From: Apilactobacillus sp.
GTDB taxonomy: Bacteria; Bacillota; Bacilli; Lactobacillales; Lactobacillaceae
Assembly (NCBI RefSeq): GCF_025290035.1
Contig: NZ_JAMBKT010000001.1
Coordinates: 119,139-183,138, forward strand
Direction of reading: 5' to 3'
Length of the DNA stretch: 64,000 bases
Positions within the stretch are counted from its first letter, which is position 1; each line of letters opens with the position of its first letter. The notes beneath the pieces were generated by a model. The model saw nothing but the letters and a program-made list of their open reading frames with translations, was not told the origin of the DNA and searched no databases. The position numbers were made by a program, and so were the translations under genes. This document shows, piece after piece, positions 1 through 9,433 of this stretch.

Positions 1-74
1 ACATTTACCATCCCACCTTCACCAATTTTATCAATAATTTCGTAGCGATCACTTAGAATAAATCCTTTTTTCAT
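1..74 (-). CDS. prkC: Ser/Thr protein kinase PrkC/StkP, N-terminal fragment
   Basis: Only the first 24 codons lie in the window; the gene runs off the left edge. The visible residues (MKKGFILSDRYEIIDKIGEG then GM) carry the start of the glycine-rich ATP loop of a Hanks-type kinase. Its ATG overlaps the stop of the PP2C phosphatase gene as ATGA, the usual translationally coupled phosphatase-kinase pair of Firmicutes. In relatives the full protein has cytoplasmic kinase, transmembrane and extracellular PASTA domains and controls cell-wall synthesis; none of that can be seen here. The name rests on the loop and the neighbour. Confidence 0.85.
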   Translation of the reverse strand, partial: MKKGFILSDRYEIIDKIGEGGMVN

Positions 75-817
75 AGATGATCACTTCCTAACAAATTATT
101 AATTACAATTGCTGATATATTATCCAATCCACCGTTATCATTGGCTTGATTAATAAGCATCTCTAGCTTTTGCTTAGTAGGAACCCTACTTTGCAATATT
201 GACTGAATTTTATCGTTATCAATCATTTTAGTTAGCCCGTCACTACATATTAGCAACTCATCATTTGGTTTTATTTGAATCGTGGAAATATCAACTTCGG
301 CGTTGGAAGATACACCTAACCCCTTCACAATTACGTTTTTCATTTCTGAACTAGCAGCTTCTTCGGGATTAAGTTCACCCTTTTCCACTAAGAAGTTTAC
401 ATATGAATGATCAATGGTAAGTTGTTGCAATTGTTCATTTCTAAGTAAGTAACATCTACTATCGCCTAAATGAGTTAGCATAAATTGGTTACCAAAAAAC
501 AAAGCAACTACAAGTGTTGTAGCCATTTTGCTTAGTGTTTCATCATGCATCCCAATTTCAATAATTTGACTATTGATGTTCTTAATAACATCGCTAAGCC
601 ATTCTTTAGTTTCATTGATTGATTTTATTTGATAATTTTCAAACTGATTACCAATATAGTCAACCGCCATTGATGCAGCAATATCGCCACCGTTACTTCC
701 ACCAACACCGTCAGCTAAAATTGCAATCATAGCGTTTTGACTATTATAAAAATAACCAATGTAATCTTCATTAGTTGTTCTTTGCTTACCAATAACTGAA
801 TTTGCAGCAACTTCCAT
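71..817 (-). CDS. stp: PP2C-family Ser/Thr protein phosphatase
   Basis: Metal-dependent PP2C phosphatase of 248 residues that reverses phosphorylation by the adjacent PrkC-type kinase. Signature motifs are present in order: N-terminal RTTNEDY, ADGVGGSNGGD, THLGDSRCYLL, DHSYVN, LLICSDGLTKM and GGLDNIS, supplying the aspartates that bind the metal pair. I chose the second in-frame ATG (817) because a GGAGG lies 9 bases upstream; the first ATG (823) is only 3 bases from it, although that one overlaps the rsmB stop. The length is normal for Stp/PrpC. It is the next-to-last gene visible in an operon starting at coaBC. Confidence 0.95.
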   Translation of the reverse strand: MEVAANSVIGKQRTTNEDYIGYFYNSQNAMIAILADGVGGSNGGDIAASMAVDYIGNQFENYQIKSINETKEWLSDVIKNINSQIIEIGMHDETLSKMATTLVVALFFGNQFMLTHLGDSRCYLLRNEQLQQLTIDHSYVNFLVEKGELNPEEAASSEMKNVIVKGLGVSSNAEVDISTIQIKPNDELLICSDGLTKMIDNDKIQSILQSRVPTKQKLEMLINQANDNGGLDNISAIVINNLLGSDHL

Positions 818-819
818 TA

Positions 820-2160
820 TCATTCACCTCCAGTTTTAACTAAATTACATACAAAGAATCCATCTGAATTAAAATCATCAGGGAAAATTCTTAAATAATC
901 ATCACTTAATTTTACATCCATTTTAGATACAACTGGTACTTTTTTAAAATTACTATTTTCAGATAAAAACTTATCAATCACATCTGAATTTTCTTGATTT
1001 AAGATTGTACAAGTACTGTAAACTAACTTGCCACCAATCTTTAGTTTCTTTGCAGCTGAGTTTAAAATATCAATTTGAATAGATGCTAACTTATTAACAT
1101 CATTAATTGTCTTTTCATATCTAATTTCTGGTTTACGACGAATTAATCCGATTCCAGAACATGGTGCATCAATTAAGATTTGATCAAAAAAATCGTCTTC
1201 ATAAAAGTCGTCTAATTTTCTTGCATCACACGCTTTAGTTGATAGAACATCATTAACAGCTAGTCGTTTAGCATTCTTCTTCACTTGCCTTAATCTACTG
1301 TCATGTAAATCCAAAGCAGTAACGTTTCCACCATCATCAACATTTAAATGTTCCGCTATTTGAGTTGTTTTTCCACCCGGCGCAGAACAGGCATCTAAAA
1401 TATTATCGCCTGCATTAATATCCATTGATTCAACCGGAAGCATGGCACTTTCATCTTGAATAGTCATTTCACCATCTTTGAAAGTTTGACTATAACTTGC
1501 AGACTTCTTAGATAAAATCAATCCCGACTCCACTAACTTACTATCTTCTACTTCATAACCTTCATCAGTTAATTTTTTAACTAATTCTTGCTTAGTTATT
1601 AATTTAGAATTAAAACGAACTGATTGTTTAGAAGGTTCGTTAATGCTTTCTAATATTGATAAGGCTTTGTCTTTGCCAAGCTGATCAATTAGCTCATTAA
1701 TAATCCATTCAGAAACACTATACTCAATTGAAAGCTTTTCAATTGGATCTTTAATCTCGTTAAAGCTAGGCAGACCATTTCTTTGAATTTGATGCAATAC
1801 ACCGGTAACAAGTCTTCTAATTCCATCATGGCCCATTTTTTTAGCGATCTTAATTGATTCATTAAAAACCGCTCTATCGGGAACTCTATCTAGATACTCC
1901 ATTTGATAAATGGCTGAATACAATAGTTCCTTAACCCAATCATCAACCTTATCAGCATTTTTTAAGAAGTGATTTAGATAATATTCTAATGTTAATCTAT
2001 GTTGGATTACCCCATAGACAATGTTTGTTAGTAATCCAATATCTTTTGAAGATAAATCACTATTTTCAATTACTTGATTCAATTGTAGGTTTGAATATGC
2101 ACCATTAGATATTTTACTAAGTGTTTTAACAGCTAATAGTCTTGGATTACTTGTTGGCAT
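820..2160 (-). CDS. rsmB: 16S rRNA (cytosine-967-C5)-methyltransferase RsmB
   Basis: Methylates C967 of 16S rRNA using S-adenosylmethionine. The 446-residue protein has an N-terminal NusB-like RNA-binding domain (about 1-130) and a C-terminal methyltransferase domain. The SAM loop DACSAPGGKTTQ is at 256-267. The two cysteines of this class are both present: DAPCSG at 331-336 and STCTI at 382-386, the latter normally the nucleophile. Its start overlaps the end of fmt by 14 bases, and its stop abuts the phosphatase start, so the genes are probably co-translated. The length and domain order are typical. Confidence 0.96.
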   Translation of the reverse strand: MPTSNPRLLAVKTLSKISNGAYSNLQLNQVIENSDLSSKDIGLLTNIVYGVIQHRLTLEYYLNHFLKNADKVDDWVKELLYSAIYQMEYLDRVPDRAVFNESIKIAKKMGHDGIRRLVTGVLHQIQRNGLPSFNEIKDPIEKLSIEYSVSEWIINELIDQLGKDKALSILESINEPSKQSVRFNSKLITKQELVKKLTDEGYEVEDSKLVESGLILSKKSASYSQTFKDGEMTIQDESAMLPVESMDINAGDNILDACSAPGGKTTQIAEHLNVDDGGNVTALDLHDSRLRQVKKNAKRLAVNDVLSTKACDARKLDDFYEDDFFDQILIDAPCSGIGLIRRKPEIRYEKTINDVNKLASIQIDILNSAAKKLKIGGKLVYSTCTILNQENSDVIDKFLSENSNFKKVPVVSKMDVKLSDDYLRIFPDDFNSDGFFVCNLVKTGGE

Positions 2161-3106
2161 CGGTGATCACCATATCTCCTTGTTTAATTGATTGTCCTGC
2201 TCCATTTAAGAAAGCGTTGATTTCTTGCTTTGGTTTACCTGATGGTTGAAGTTCTAATATTTCTAAGACAGATTCATCCCCACAAGCAATTTTTAATGTC
2301 TTTTTAGTTTTCTCTACAACAGTACCTGGTTGCAAATCAGTTTTTTCATCAGTTGGCTTAGTTGCCCAAAATTTAGTTCTAACGCCATTTAAAATTGCGA
2401 ATGCATTAGGAGATGGTCTTAACGCTCTGACCTTCCTATCAACTAAAAATGCTGACTTATTAAAGTCTAATTCTTGTTGTTCTCGAGTAATATTTGGAGA
2501 AAATACCACTTCGTCTTCGTTTTGAGGAACAGGAGTAATACTATTGTTGGCTACTTTAGGTAATGTTTCTAATAATAAGTCTTTACCAATCAGACTTAAT
2601 TTATCAAATAATGATTGGGTATCATCATCTGATTCAATCTTTAATGATTGTTGACTTAAAACATCCCCTGCATCCATTTTTTTAACCATATACATAATAG
2701 AAATACCAGTTTCTTCGTCTCCGTTGATTAATGAATATTGAACCGGTGCTCCACCACGGTATTTAGGCAATAATGAACCGTGTACATTAACCGCTGCGAT
2801 TTTAGCTGCTGCTAATAATTTTTCTGGTAAAAATTGTCCAAAAGCTGCGGTAATAATATAATCTGGTGCAATTTCTATAATTTTAGCCATTTCGTCGCTA
2901 CCGCTTATTTTTTCTGGTTGTAAAACTTCAATCCCTAGTTCAATGGCAGCCTCTTTAACAGGAGATGGTTTTAAAACTCTTTTTCTACCAAAAGGTCTAT
3001 CTGGTTGAGTGACTACTGCTTTTACTTGATATTCATCACTGTCATTTATTCCGTTTAAAATTGGGACCGCAAACGAAGGGGTTCCCATAAATACAACTGT
3101 TTTCAT
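2147..3106 (-). CDS. fmt: Methionyl-tRNA formyltransferase
   Basis: Transfers a formyl group from 10-formyltetrahydrofolate to Met-tRNA(fMet) for translation initiation. The 319-residue protein starts with MKTVVFMGTPSFAVPIL and carries the catalytic signature HGSLLPKYRGGAPVQ, followed by the C-terminal OB-like tRNA-binding domain (from about 210). It lies between priA and rsmB in the conserved Firmicutes order priA-fmt-rsmB. Its cofactor pathway is represented elsewhere in the window by folD and fau. Confidence 0.97.
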   Translation of the reverse strand: MKTVVFMGTPSFAVPILNGINDSDEYQVKAVVTQPDRPFGRKRVLKPSPVKEAAIELGIEVLQPEKISGSDEMAKIIEIAPDYIITAAFGQFLPEKLLAAAKIAAVNVHGSLLPKYRGGAPVQYSLINGDEETGISIMYMVKKMDAGDVLSQQSLKIESDDDTQSLFDKLSLIGKDLLLETLPKVANNSITPVPQNEDEVVFSPNITREQQELDFNKSAFLVDRKVRALRPSPNAFAILNGVRTKFWATKPTDEKTDLQPGTVVEKTKKTLKIACGDESVLEILELQPSGKPKQEINAFLNGAGQSIKQGDMVITDANK

Positions 3107-3121
3107 TAACTATCGACATCC

Positions 3122-5536
3122 TTACATAAAATTCAATGGATCTGGATCAATATTTACATACAATCCTTTTTGAGCATCTTTTTGATAATGGTTCAAAATA
3201 TAATTTAAGCATTCGCTTAAGTTTGGCTCATTTTTATATTTAATAATTATTTGATAATAGTACTTATTTTTTAACTTTAAAATTGAACTAGGCGATGGTC
3301 CTAGCATTAACGCTTTATCACTTAACTTGGCCTTTAAAATCTTTTGAATTTCAAACATTTTGGCTGCAGCCTTAGCTTCGTTAACATCAGAAGCTGTAAT
3401 CTTTACTGTAAAGAAATATGGCGGGTAATTAGTTTGGTGCCTTACTGACATTTCCTTGCGATAAAACAATTCATAATCTTGTTTTTGGGCTAATCGAATT
3501 GCATAGTGATCAGGATTAAATGTTTGAATATAAACTAGTCCTTCTTTATCAGCTCTTCCTGCGCGTCCACTTACTTGAGTTAATAAGTTAAAGGTTCTTT
3601 CACTTGATCTAAAATCTGGTAAATCTAGTGAAGTATCTGCATTTAAAACACCAACTAAAGTTACGTTTGGAAAATCTAAACCTTTTGCAATCATTTGAGT
3701 TCCTAATAAAATATCAGCCTCATGGTTACCAAATTTTTGTAAAATTTTTTCATGGGCGCCTTTTCTTCTGGTTGTATCAACATCCATTCTTAAAATTCTA
3801 GCGTTGGGAACCAAGTTTTGTAATTTCTCTTGTACCTTTTGGGTTCCTGTACCATAATAGCGAATCTTTTTGCTACCACAGTTCTTACACTTGTTAGGAA
3901 TTGATTCTTCATGACCACAATAATGACACTTCATGGTTTTACTATCCATATGTAAAGTTAGCGAAATATCACAATTAGGACAGTGCAATACAAAACCACA
4001 ACTTCTACACATTACAAAAGATGAATATCCACGTCTATTCAACATTAAAACGATTTGTTCATGCTTTTGTAATCTATTATTCATTGCCGCTAAAAGTTCT
4101 TGAGAGAAATCTTCATCCCCTGTGGTTTTTATTTCTTCCTTCATGTCAATGATTCTAACTTCTGGAAGAGATTGATTATTAATTCTTTTTGGTAACGAAA
4201 GGAGCTTATAAACACCTTTAGTTGCCCTAGCTCTAGATTCTAAACTAGGTGTTGCGCTTCCCAGAACCAATGGACAATTATGATAGTCACAACGCCATTT
4301 CGCCACATCTCTAGTATGGTATCTAGGTGCATCATCTTGTTTATAGCTCGCCTCATGTTCTTCATCCATGATAATGATTCCGATATTGTTTAATGGAGCA
4401 AAAATGGCTGATCTAACCCCAACCACTACATCTGCTTCGCCATTATTAATTCGACGCCATTCATCATATTTTTCACCACTTGAAAGTCCGCTATGTAACA
4501 TTGCAACTTTATTACCAAATCTACCCTTAACTCGCTTAACCATTTGTGGAGTTAAAGATATTTCAGGAACCAACATTAATGCTGTTTTTCGATTTTCTAG
4601 TGCTTTTTGAATAGCTTGTAAATAAACCTCAGTTTTACCTGAACCAGTAACTCCTTCTAGTAAAAAGACGTCACTTTGGTCATTAGTTGTAGCTTCACTG
4701 ATTGCATCGACCGCTTTTTGCTGATCATCATTAAGCTTTAAAGGATAATTAGGTTTAACTTCTTGTTCGTATGGATTTCTATATTCTTCTTGCCAAAATC
4801 TAGTTAACCATTCTTTTTCAATTCCCGATTTAATAGTCGCTTCTGGAATATTGAAATCATTTACTAATTTTCTTTGCGGAATCGATGTCTCATTATTATT
4901 AATAATATAATCTAGTAATTTAGCTAGATTTTTAGAGTTTTTTCGGAGATTACTTAATTCAGTTTCAGCTTCGTTTATGCTGATAATCGGCTTAACAGCG
5001 TAAACCTTTTTCGCCTTAGCTTTATCATTCACTTTATATCTAACGATTAATTTACCTTCTTTTCGATATTGAATGATTCTTCTTAGCATACTGGAATTAA
5101 TATCTTCAACTTTAAAATCAATTGAATCGGATCCATCAAATAAACCTAAAACCTCATCATCGATTCCTTCATTATCATTGATAATAAGTTCTTTTTCATA
5201 TTTAGCCCGCATAACACTTGGTAACATCGTTAAAATACAGCTAATTTGAAAAGAATAGGTCTTTTTAGCCATCCATTCAGACATCGACAATAACTCATCA
5301 TTTAATGCTGAATCTAAATCTAACAATCCATCGATTTCTTTTAACTCACCATCAAAATCACCATTATGGTCAATATCAGCAACAATTCCTTGGATTTTTC
5401 TACCACCTGAACCAAACGGAACAACTACCCTCATTCCATTTTGGATTTTATCTGCTAGTTCATCCGGTATTAAATAAGTATATGGGTCATTAGTTTGCAT
5501 GGTTGGCACATCAACAATCACTTTTGCTAAATTCAA
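3122..5536 (-). CDS. priA: Primosomal protein N' (PriA helicase)
   Basis: Superfamily 2 helicase that recognises stalled replication forks and reloads the replisome. The 804-residue protein shows an N-terminal DNA-binding domain, Walker A GVTGSGKTEVYL, Walker B DEEH, and a zinc-binding insert with paired CxxC motifs (CRSCGF, CPNC, CHYCG, CKNCGS) between the helicase lobes. The conserved GTGTQK motif follows. It sits 18 bases downstream of coaBC and 15 upstream of fmt. The length is normal for Lactobacillales PriA. Confidence 0.97.
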   Translation of the reverse strand: MNLAKVIVDVPTMQTNDPYTYLIPDELADKIQNGMRVVVPFGSGGRKIQGIVADIDHNGDFDGELKEIDGLLDLDSALNDELLSMSEWMAKKTYSFQISCILTMLPSVMRAKYEKELIINDNEGIDDEVLGLFDGSDSIDFKVEDINSSMLRRIIQYRKEGKLIVRYKVNDKAKAKKVYAVKPIISINEAETELSNLRKNSKNLAKLLDYIINNNETSIPQRKLVNDFNIPEATIKSGIEKEWLTRFWQEEYRNPYEQEVKPNYPLKLNDDQQKAVDAISEATTNDQSDVFLLEGVTGSGKTEVYLQAIQKALENRKTALMLVPEISLTPQMVKRVKGRFGNKVAMLHSGLSSGEKYDEWRRINNGEADVVVGVRSAIFAPLNNIGIIIMDEEHEASYKQDDAPRYHTRDVAKWRCDYHNCPLVLGSATPSLESRARATKGVYKLLSLPKRINNQSLPEVRIIDMKEEIKTTGDEDFSQELLAAMNNRLQKHEQIVLMLNRRGYSSFVMCRSCGFVLHCPNCDISLTLHMDSKTMKCHYCGHEESIPNKCKNCGSKKIRYYGTGTQKVQEKLQNLVPNARILRMDVDTTRRKGAHEKILQKFGNHEADILLGTQMIAKGLDFPNVTLVGVLNADTSLDLPDFRSSERTFNLLTQVSGRAGRADKEGLVYIQTFNPDHYAIRLAQKQDYELFYRKEMSVRHQTNYPPYFFTVKITASDVNEAKAAAKMFEIQKILKAKLSDKALMLGPSPSSILKLKNKYYYQIIIKYKNEPNLSECLNYILNHYQKDAQKGLYVNIDPDPLNFM

Positions 5537-5554
5537 GCTAATTCCCCCTCTACT

Positions 5555-6745
5555 TTAATCTAATCTTTCGCTTAAAATTTTTACTAATTTACTTGAAATA
5601 GACGCTTTCGATTCAATATTGGTTTTTGCAAAAACCCCATTTTTATCAATAAATGAGATTTGATTATTATCACTACTAAAACCAATATTATCGTTACTTA
5701 CATCGTTAGCTAACAATAAATCTAATTTCTTTGTTTCTAACTTTTTAATTGCATTAGCTATTAAATCTTGTGTTTCAGCAGCAAATCCAACAATAAATTG
5801 ATTACCTTTTTGTTTGGTTACTTCTTTTAAAATATCTGGTGTTTTCTTTAGTCTGATTTCTAAATAATCGCCATTCTTCTTAATCTTTTGGTCACTGACA
5901 ACTTCAGATTTATAATCTGAAACAGCGGCAGCCATAATTAAAACATTGATACTATCGAAATTATTTTTTACAGCATCCAACATATCGTTAGATGTTATTA
6001 CTCTTTCTACTTCGATATTTGGATTTGAGACCTGCATATCCGAAGCCGTGATTAATTTCACTTCAGCACCAGCATTAGCACACGCCTCAGCAATAGCGTA
6101 ACCCATCTTTCCTGATGACCTATTAGTAATGTATCTAACTGGATCAATTGGTTCACTCGTTCCACCAGCAGTAACTAAAATCTTTTTTCCAGCCAATACT
6201 TCAGATTTTTTCATAATTTGTTGTACTTGTAGAATAATTTCTTCAGGTTCAATCATTCTACCTTTAGCTGCATATCCTTCAGCTAAGAAACCATCAGTTG
6301 GATATAAAATATCAATTCCATCATCTTCTAATTGTTTAATGTTACGTTGCGTTGCTAGATTATCCCACATATTGTTGTTCATTGCTGGAACAACAATTTT
6401 TTGAGTAGGAGTAGCTAAAAGCGTGGTTGATACAACATCATCAGCAATGCCATTTGCGATTTTTGCAATTGTGTTTGCTGTTGCTGGAGCGACAATAGAT
6501 AAGTCTGCCCATGTTGCGATATCAATGTGTGTTATTTCTTTTGGATTAGGTTCATCAAATGTATCAACAAATACATTATTTTTAGTTAAAGTTTGAAATG
6601 CAAGTGGAGTTACAAATTTTTGTGCACCATTACTCATCACAACTCTAACATCTGCACCATTTTTAACTAATAGTCTTGCTAACGTAAGTGATTTATATGC
6701 AGCAATGCTACCTGTAACATAAAGAGCAACTTTCATGTTTTTCAT
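5555..6745 (-). CDS. coaBC: Bifunctional phosphopantothenoylcysteine decarboxylase / phosphopantothenate-cysteine ligase
   Basis: Two consecutive steps of coenzyme A synthesis. The CoaC flavoprotein half (about 1-180) shows GSIAAYK, the active-site His73 (ITHID) and PAMNNNMW; the CoaB half (about 185-396) shows VTAGGTSEPIDPVRYITNRS, AAVSDYK and the KIKK lysine motif. The start is the ATG with GGAGG 7 bases upstream; a longer frame begins 19 codons earlier without such a site. Oddity: where Escherichia coli CoaC has the ACG motif with catalytic Cys158, this protein reads AEG (Glu156). A terminator separates it from rpoZ, so it probably has its own promoter. Confidence 0.95.
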   Translation of the reverse strand: MKNMKVALYVTGSIAAYKSLTLARLLVKNGADVRVVMSNGAQKFVTPLAFQTLTKNNVFVDTFDEPNPKEITHIDIATWADLSIVAPATANTIAKIANGIADDVVSTTLLATPTQKIVVPAMNNNMWDNLATQRNIKQLEDDGIDILYPTDGFLAEGYAAKGRMIEPEEIILQVQQIMKKSEVLAGKKILVTAGGTSEPIDPVRYITNRSSGKMGYAIAEACANAGAEVKLITASDMQVSNPNIEVERVITSNDMLDAVKNNFDSINVLIMAAAVSDYKSEVVSDQKIKKNGDYLEIRLKKTPDILKEVTKQKGNQFIVGFAAETQDLIANAIKKLETKKLDLLLANDVSNDNIGFSSDNNQISFIDKNGVFAKTNIESKASISSKLVKILSERLD

Positions 6746-6799
6746 CTTGTAACCTCCTATTTTCTCATAGTTTCTAATAAGTATATTGTAACAAAAAAA

Positions 6800-6832
6800 C
6801 AAAATAAAAACCTTTGCACTGCTGCAAAGGTT
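6800..6832 (-). terminator. Intrinsic terminator after rpoZ
   Basis: A perfect 10-bp stem AACCTTTGCA/TGCAAAGGTT with a 4-base loop, followed on the minus strand by a T-rich run. It starts a few bases after the rpoZ stop and ends the gmk-rpoZ unit before coaBC. Confidence 0.85.
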
Positions 6833-6840
6833 TCAATTAA

Positions 6841-7044
6841 TTATTTTTTATCTCTAGTTAATTCAACTTTACCATCAGCAATTTCTTCAAAAGCTTTACC
6901 AACAGTTTTTCTTGATTTGTATTCATCCAAAAGTAATGGTGAACCTGCATCAATATCATGTGCGCGCTTACTTGCTAACATAATTAAAGAATATCTTGAA
7001 TCAACTCTTTCAAGTAGTTTATCTACAGATGGGTATAATAACAT
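6841..7044 (-). CDS. rpoZ: DNA-directed RNA polymerase omega subunit
   Basis: Small RNA polymerase subunit that helps fold and assemble the beta-prime subunit. The 67-residue sequence starts with [20 protein letters not shown] and contains the omega hallmark ASKRAHDID followed by [17 protein letters not shown]. The length is normal for Firmicutes. Its ATG shares one base with the gmk stop (TAATG), implying translational coupling; gmk-rpoZ is a conserved pair. Confidence 0.96.
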   Translation of the reverse strand: MLLYPSVDKLLERVDSRYSLIMLASKRAHDIDAGSPLLLDEYKSRKTVGKAFEEIADGKVELTRDKK

Positions 7045-7661
7045 TAATCTTCTTCTCCTAACATTGATAAGTAATCCGGCATAACACGGTTAACTTTAAG
7101 TCTTTCACTATTTACAATAGTTTTAATTCGATCAACTGCATTTTCAACTTTATCGTTTAATACAGCATAATCATAATTTCTCATCATTTTAATTTCTGAA
7201 ACAGCGGTTTGAATTCGTTTATCAATTACATCCATGTCATCAGTACCACGACCGATTAAACGATTCTTTAATACCACTAAATCTGGTGGGGTAAGAAATA
7301 CAAAAACTGCTTCTGGGCAATTTGCTCTAACTTGCATTGCACCATTTACTTCAATTTCTAAAAAGACGTCATGTCCTTCGTCCAAAGTTTGGTTAACATA
7401 GTTCAATGGTGTACCGTAGTAATTATCAACATACTTAGCATATTCAAGCATTTCACCATTCTTAATGTGGTCTTCAAATTCTTCTTTAGTAACAAAGAAA
7501 TAATCTTTTCCATTTACTTCACCTTCACGAGGCTTTCTAGTAGTCATAGAAATTGAGTATTTGAAGTCTACATCTTCTTCATTAAATAAGGCTTTTCTAA
7601 CAGTTCCCTTACCAACACCGGAAGGACCTGAAAGAACAATTAACATTCCTCTTTTAGCCAT
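7044..7661 (-). CDS. gmk: Guanylate kinase
   Basis: Phosphorylates GMP to GDP with ATP. The 205-residue protein has the P-loop [12 protein letters not shown], the GMP-binding TTRKPREGE segment and the lid region. The start is the ATG preceded by GAGGGG at 7 bases ([12 protein letters not shown]); an upstream in-frame ATG lacks a ribosome site. A strong promoter lies between it and recN, and it is coupled to rpoZ by a one-base overlap. Confidence 0.97.
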   Translation of the reverse strand: MAKRGMLIVLSGPSGVGKGTVRKALFNEEDVDFKYSISMTTRKPREGEVNGKDYFFVTKEEFEDHIKNGEMLEYAKYVDNYYGTPLNYVNQTLDEGHDVFLEIEVNGAMQVRANCPEAVFVFLTPPDLVVLKNRLIGRGTDDMDVIDKRIQTAVSEIKMMRNYDYAVLNDKVENAVDRIKTIVNSERLKVNRVMPDYLSMLGEED

Positions 7662-7693
7662 TCTAAAACCCCTCAAAAATTTATAATACTTCT

Positions 7694-7722
7694 ATTATGG
7701 TCTATTTTTACGAATTTTTCAA
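7694..7722 (-). promoter_or_regulatory. Promoter of gmk-rpoZ
   Basis: On the minus strand TTGAAA (7717-7722), a 17-base spacer and CATAAT (7694-7699) make a good sigma-A type promoter. The -35 box begins immediately after the recN stop codon and the start of gmk lies about 33 bases downstream of the -10. I see no terminator between recN and this promoter, so some readthrough is possible. Confidence 0.7.
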
Positions 7723-7723
7723 A

Positions 7724-9415
7724 CTATTTTTTTGTTTCATCAGCCAATTTAAGTAATTCATTTGCATGTTGTAATGTTAAATCGGTAACTGTTGTTCCAG
7801 ATAACATTCTTGCCAACTCTTGAACTCTTTTTTGTACTGATAATTTTACTATGCTTGTCATAGTGCGATCTTTTTCAATCTTCTTTTCAATAAAGTAGTG
7901 ATGATCAGACATTGCCGCCACTTGAGGTAAGTGCGTAATACATAGCACCTGTGATTTTTGAGCAATTTTACTTATCTTCTCAGCGATTGCTTGAGCAACA
8001 CGACCTGAAACACCGGTATCAACTTCATCAAATATAATTGATGTTACGCCTTGGACACTTGTAAATAGTGTCTTTAGAGCTAACATAATTCTTGAAAGTT
8101 CACCACCAGAAGCAATTTTAGCTAGTGGCAACATCGCTTCACCAGGATTGGTTCTCATATAAAATTCAACTTTTTCATTTCCATATGAATGGAATTCGCC
8201 AATTGGGAGCTTTTCAAAGTTAACCTTGAACTCTGTCTTCGCCATATATAAATCAGATAATTGATCATGCACTGATTTTTCAAGCTTTGTGGCAACTTTA
8301 TGGCGTTTAACATTTAATTCATCAGCTAATGATGTCAATTGGCTTAAAGTTGATTCATACTGTTCATTTAGATTTTCTCCAGTAGTTTGGTCGGCTTGCA
8401 TTGTTGATAGTTCTTTAACAACATTTTGGTAATGGTTTAATATCTGTTCGATTGAATCTCCATACTTACGTTTTAAAACATAAATAGTATTTAATCTTTC
8501 TTCAATTTCTTCCAACTTACCTTGATCAAACTCTTGTAAATCTAGTTGATCAGAAATATTATCGGAGGCATCTTGTAATAAATAAAAAGCATTCTTAATA
8601 TTATCTGATATCTCTCTAAATTGAGGATCTACTTCTTCAATTGATTCCATTGAATTTTTAGCTTCACCGATAATATCTAATGGATTAATATTATCGTCAC
8701 CGTTAATTGCACTAAAGCTTAAGTTAAGTGCATCTACGATTTTTTGGTAATTTAATAAATGATCTCTTTGGCTAACAAGTTCCTCTTCTTCACCGATTTG
8801 TAAATTAGCGTTGCTAATTTCATTTTCTTGAAATTCAAGCATATCTAATCTTTGCGACCATTCTTTTTCATTACTTCTTTTTTCGTTAATTGACGCTTTT
8901 AGTGTTTGATAATGTTCAAAAGTTTCTTGGTATTGGTTCAATAAGTCTTTAATTTCTTTCTTACCAAATTCATCCAGCAAGTGAACATGCTTTTCAGGTT
9001 GCATTAACTCTTGATGTTCATTTTGACCATGAATATCAACAATGGTTTCTCCAACCTTTTTTAACATTGCAGTATTAACAATCATTCCATTAACACGACA
9101 AATGTTTCGACCATTTCGATAGATTTCACGTTGTAATATCACACTGTTATCACTGTGTTCGATTCCCATATCATCTAAAACTTGATATGTTAATCCATCT
9201 TCTGGAAAGACAAAAAGGCCTTGGATCAGAAGCTTGTTTCTTCCAGTTCTAATAAAGTTTTGTGATCCTCTTCCACCAGCTAATAAGCCGACAGCATCTA
9301 TAATGATAGACTTACCTGCACCAGTTTCACCTGTAAGCACTGTCATCCCATTTGAAAAATCAATTTCTAAATGGTCGATAATCGCAAAATCATGAATTGA
9401 TAAGTGTTCAAGCAA
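7724..9415 (-). CDS. recN: DNA repair protein RecN
   Basis: SMC-like ATPase acting early in double-strand-break repair. The 563-residue protein has Walker A GETGAGKSIIID, the FIRTGRNK region, long central coiled coils (about 160-370), the ABC signature ASGGELSRIMLALK, and Walker B IIFDEVDTGVSGRVA. It is the last gene of the folD-xseA-xseB-ispA-tlyA-recN unit. In many Firmicutes argR lies between tlyA and recN; here only 18 bases separate the two genes. Confidence 0.97.
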   Translation of the reverse strand: MLEHLSIHDFAIIDHLEIDFSNGMTVLTGETGAGKSIIIDAVGLLAGGRGSQNFIRTGRNKLLIQGLFVFPEDGLTYQVLDDMGIEHSDNSVILQREIYRNGRNICRVNGMIVNTAMLKKVGETIVDIHGQNEHQELMQPEKHVHLLDEFGKKEIKDLLNQYQETFEHYQTLKASINEKRSNEKEWSQRLDMLEFQENEISNANLQIGEEEELVSQRDHLLNYQKIVDALNLSFSAINGDDNINPLDIIGEAKNSMESIEEVDPQFREISDNIKNAFYLLQDASDNISDQLDLQEFDQGKLEEIEERLNTIYVLKRKYGDSIEQILNHYQNVVKELSTMQADQTTGENLNEQYESTLSQLTSLADELNVKRHKVATKLEKSVHDQLSDLYMAKTEFKVNFEKLPIGEFHSYGNEKVEFYMRTNPGEAMLPLAKIASGGELSRIMLALKTLFTSVQGVTSIIFDEVDTGVSGRVAQAIAEKISKIAQKSQVLCITHLPQVAAMSDHHYFIEKKIEKDRTMTSIVKLSVQKRVQELARMLSGTTVTDLTLQHANELLKLADETKK

Positions 9416-9433
9416 TTAGAAGACTTCCTTTCG

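Noticed and set aside
4368..4610. Plus-strand open frame inside priA
   Set aside because: Antisense to a strongly conserved helicase gene, with no ribosome site or family resemblance. The same holds for the other short plus-strand frames inside minus-strand genes.
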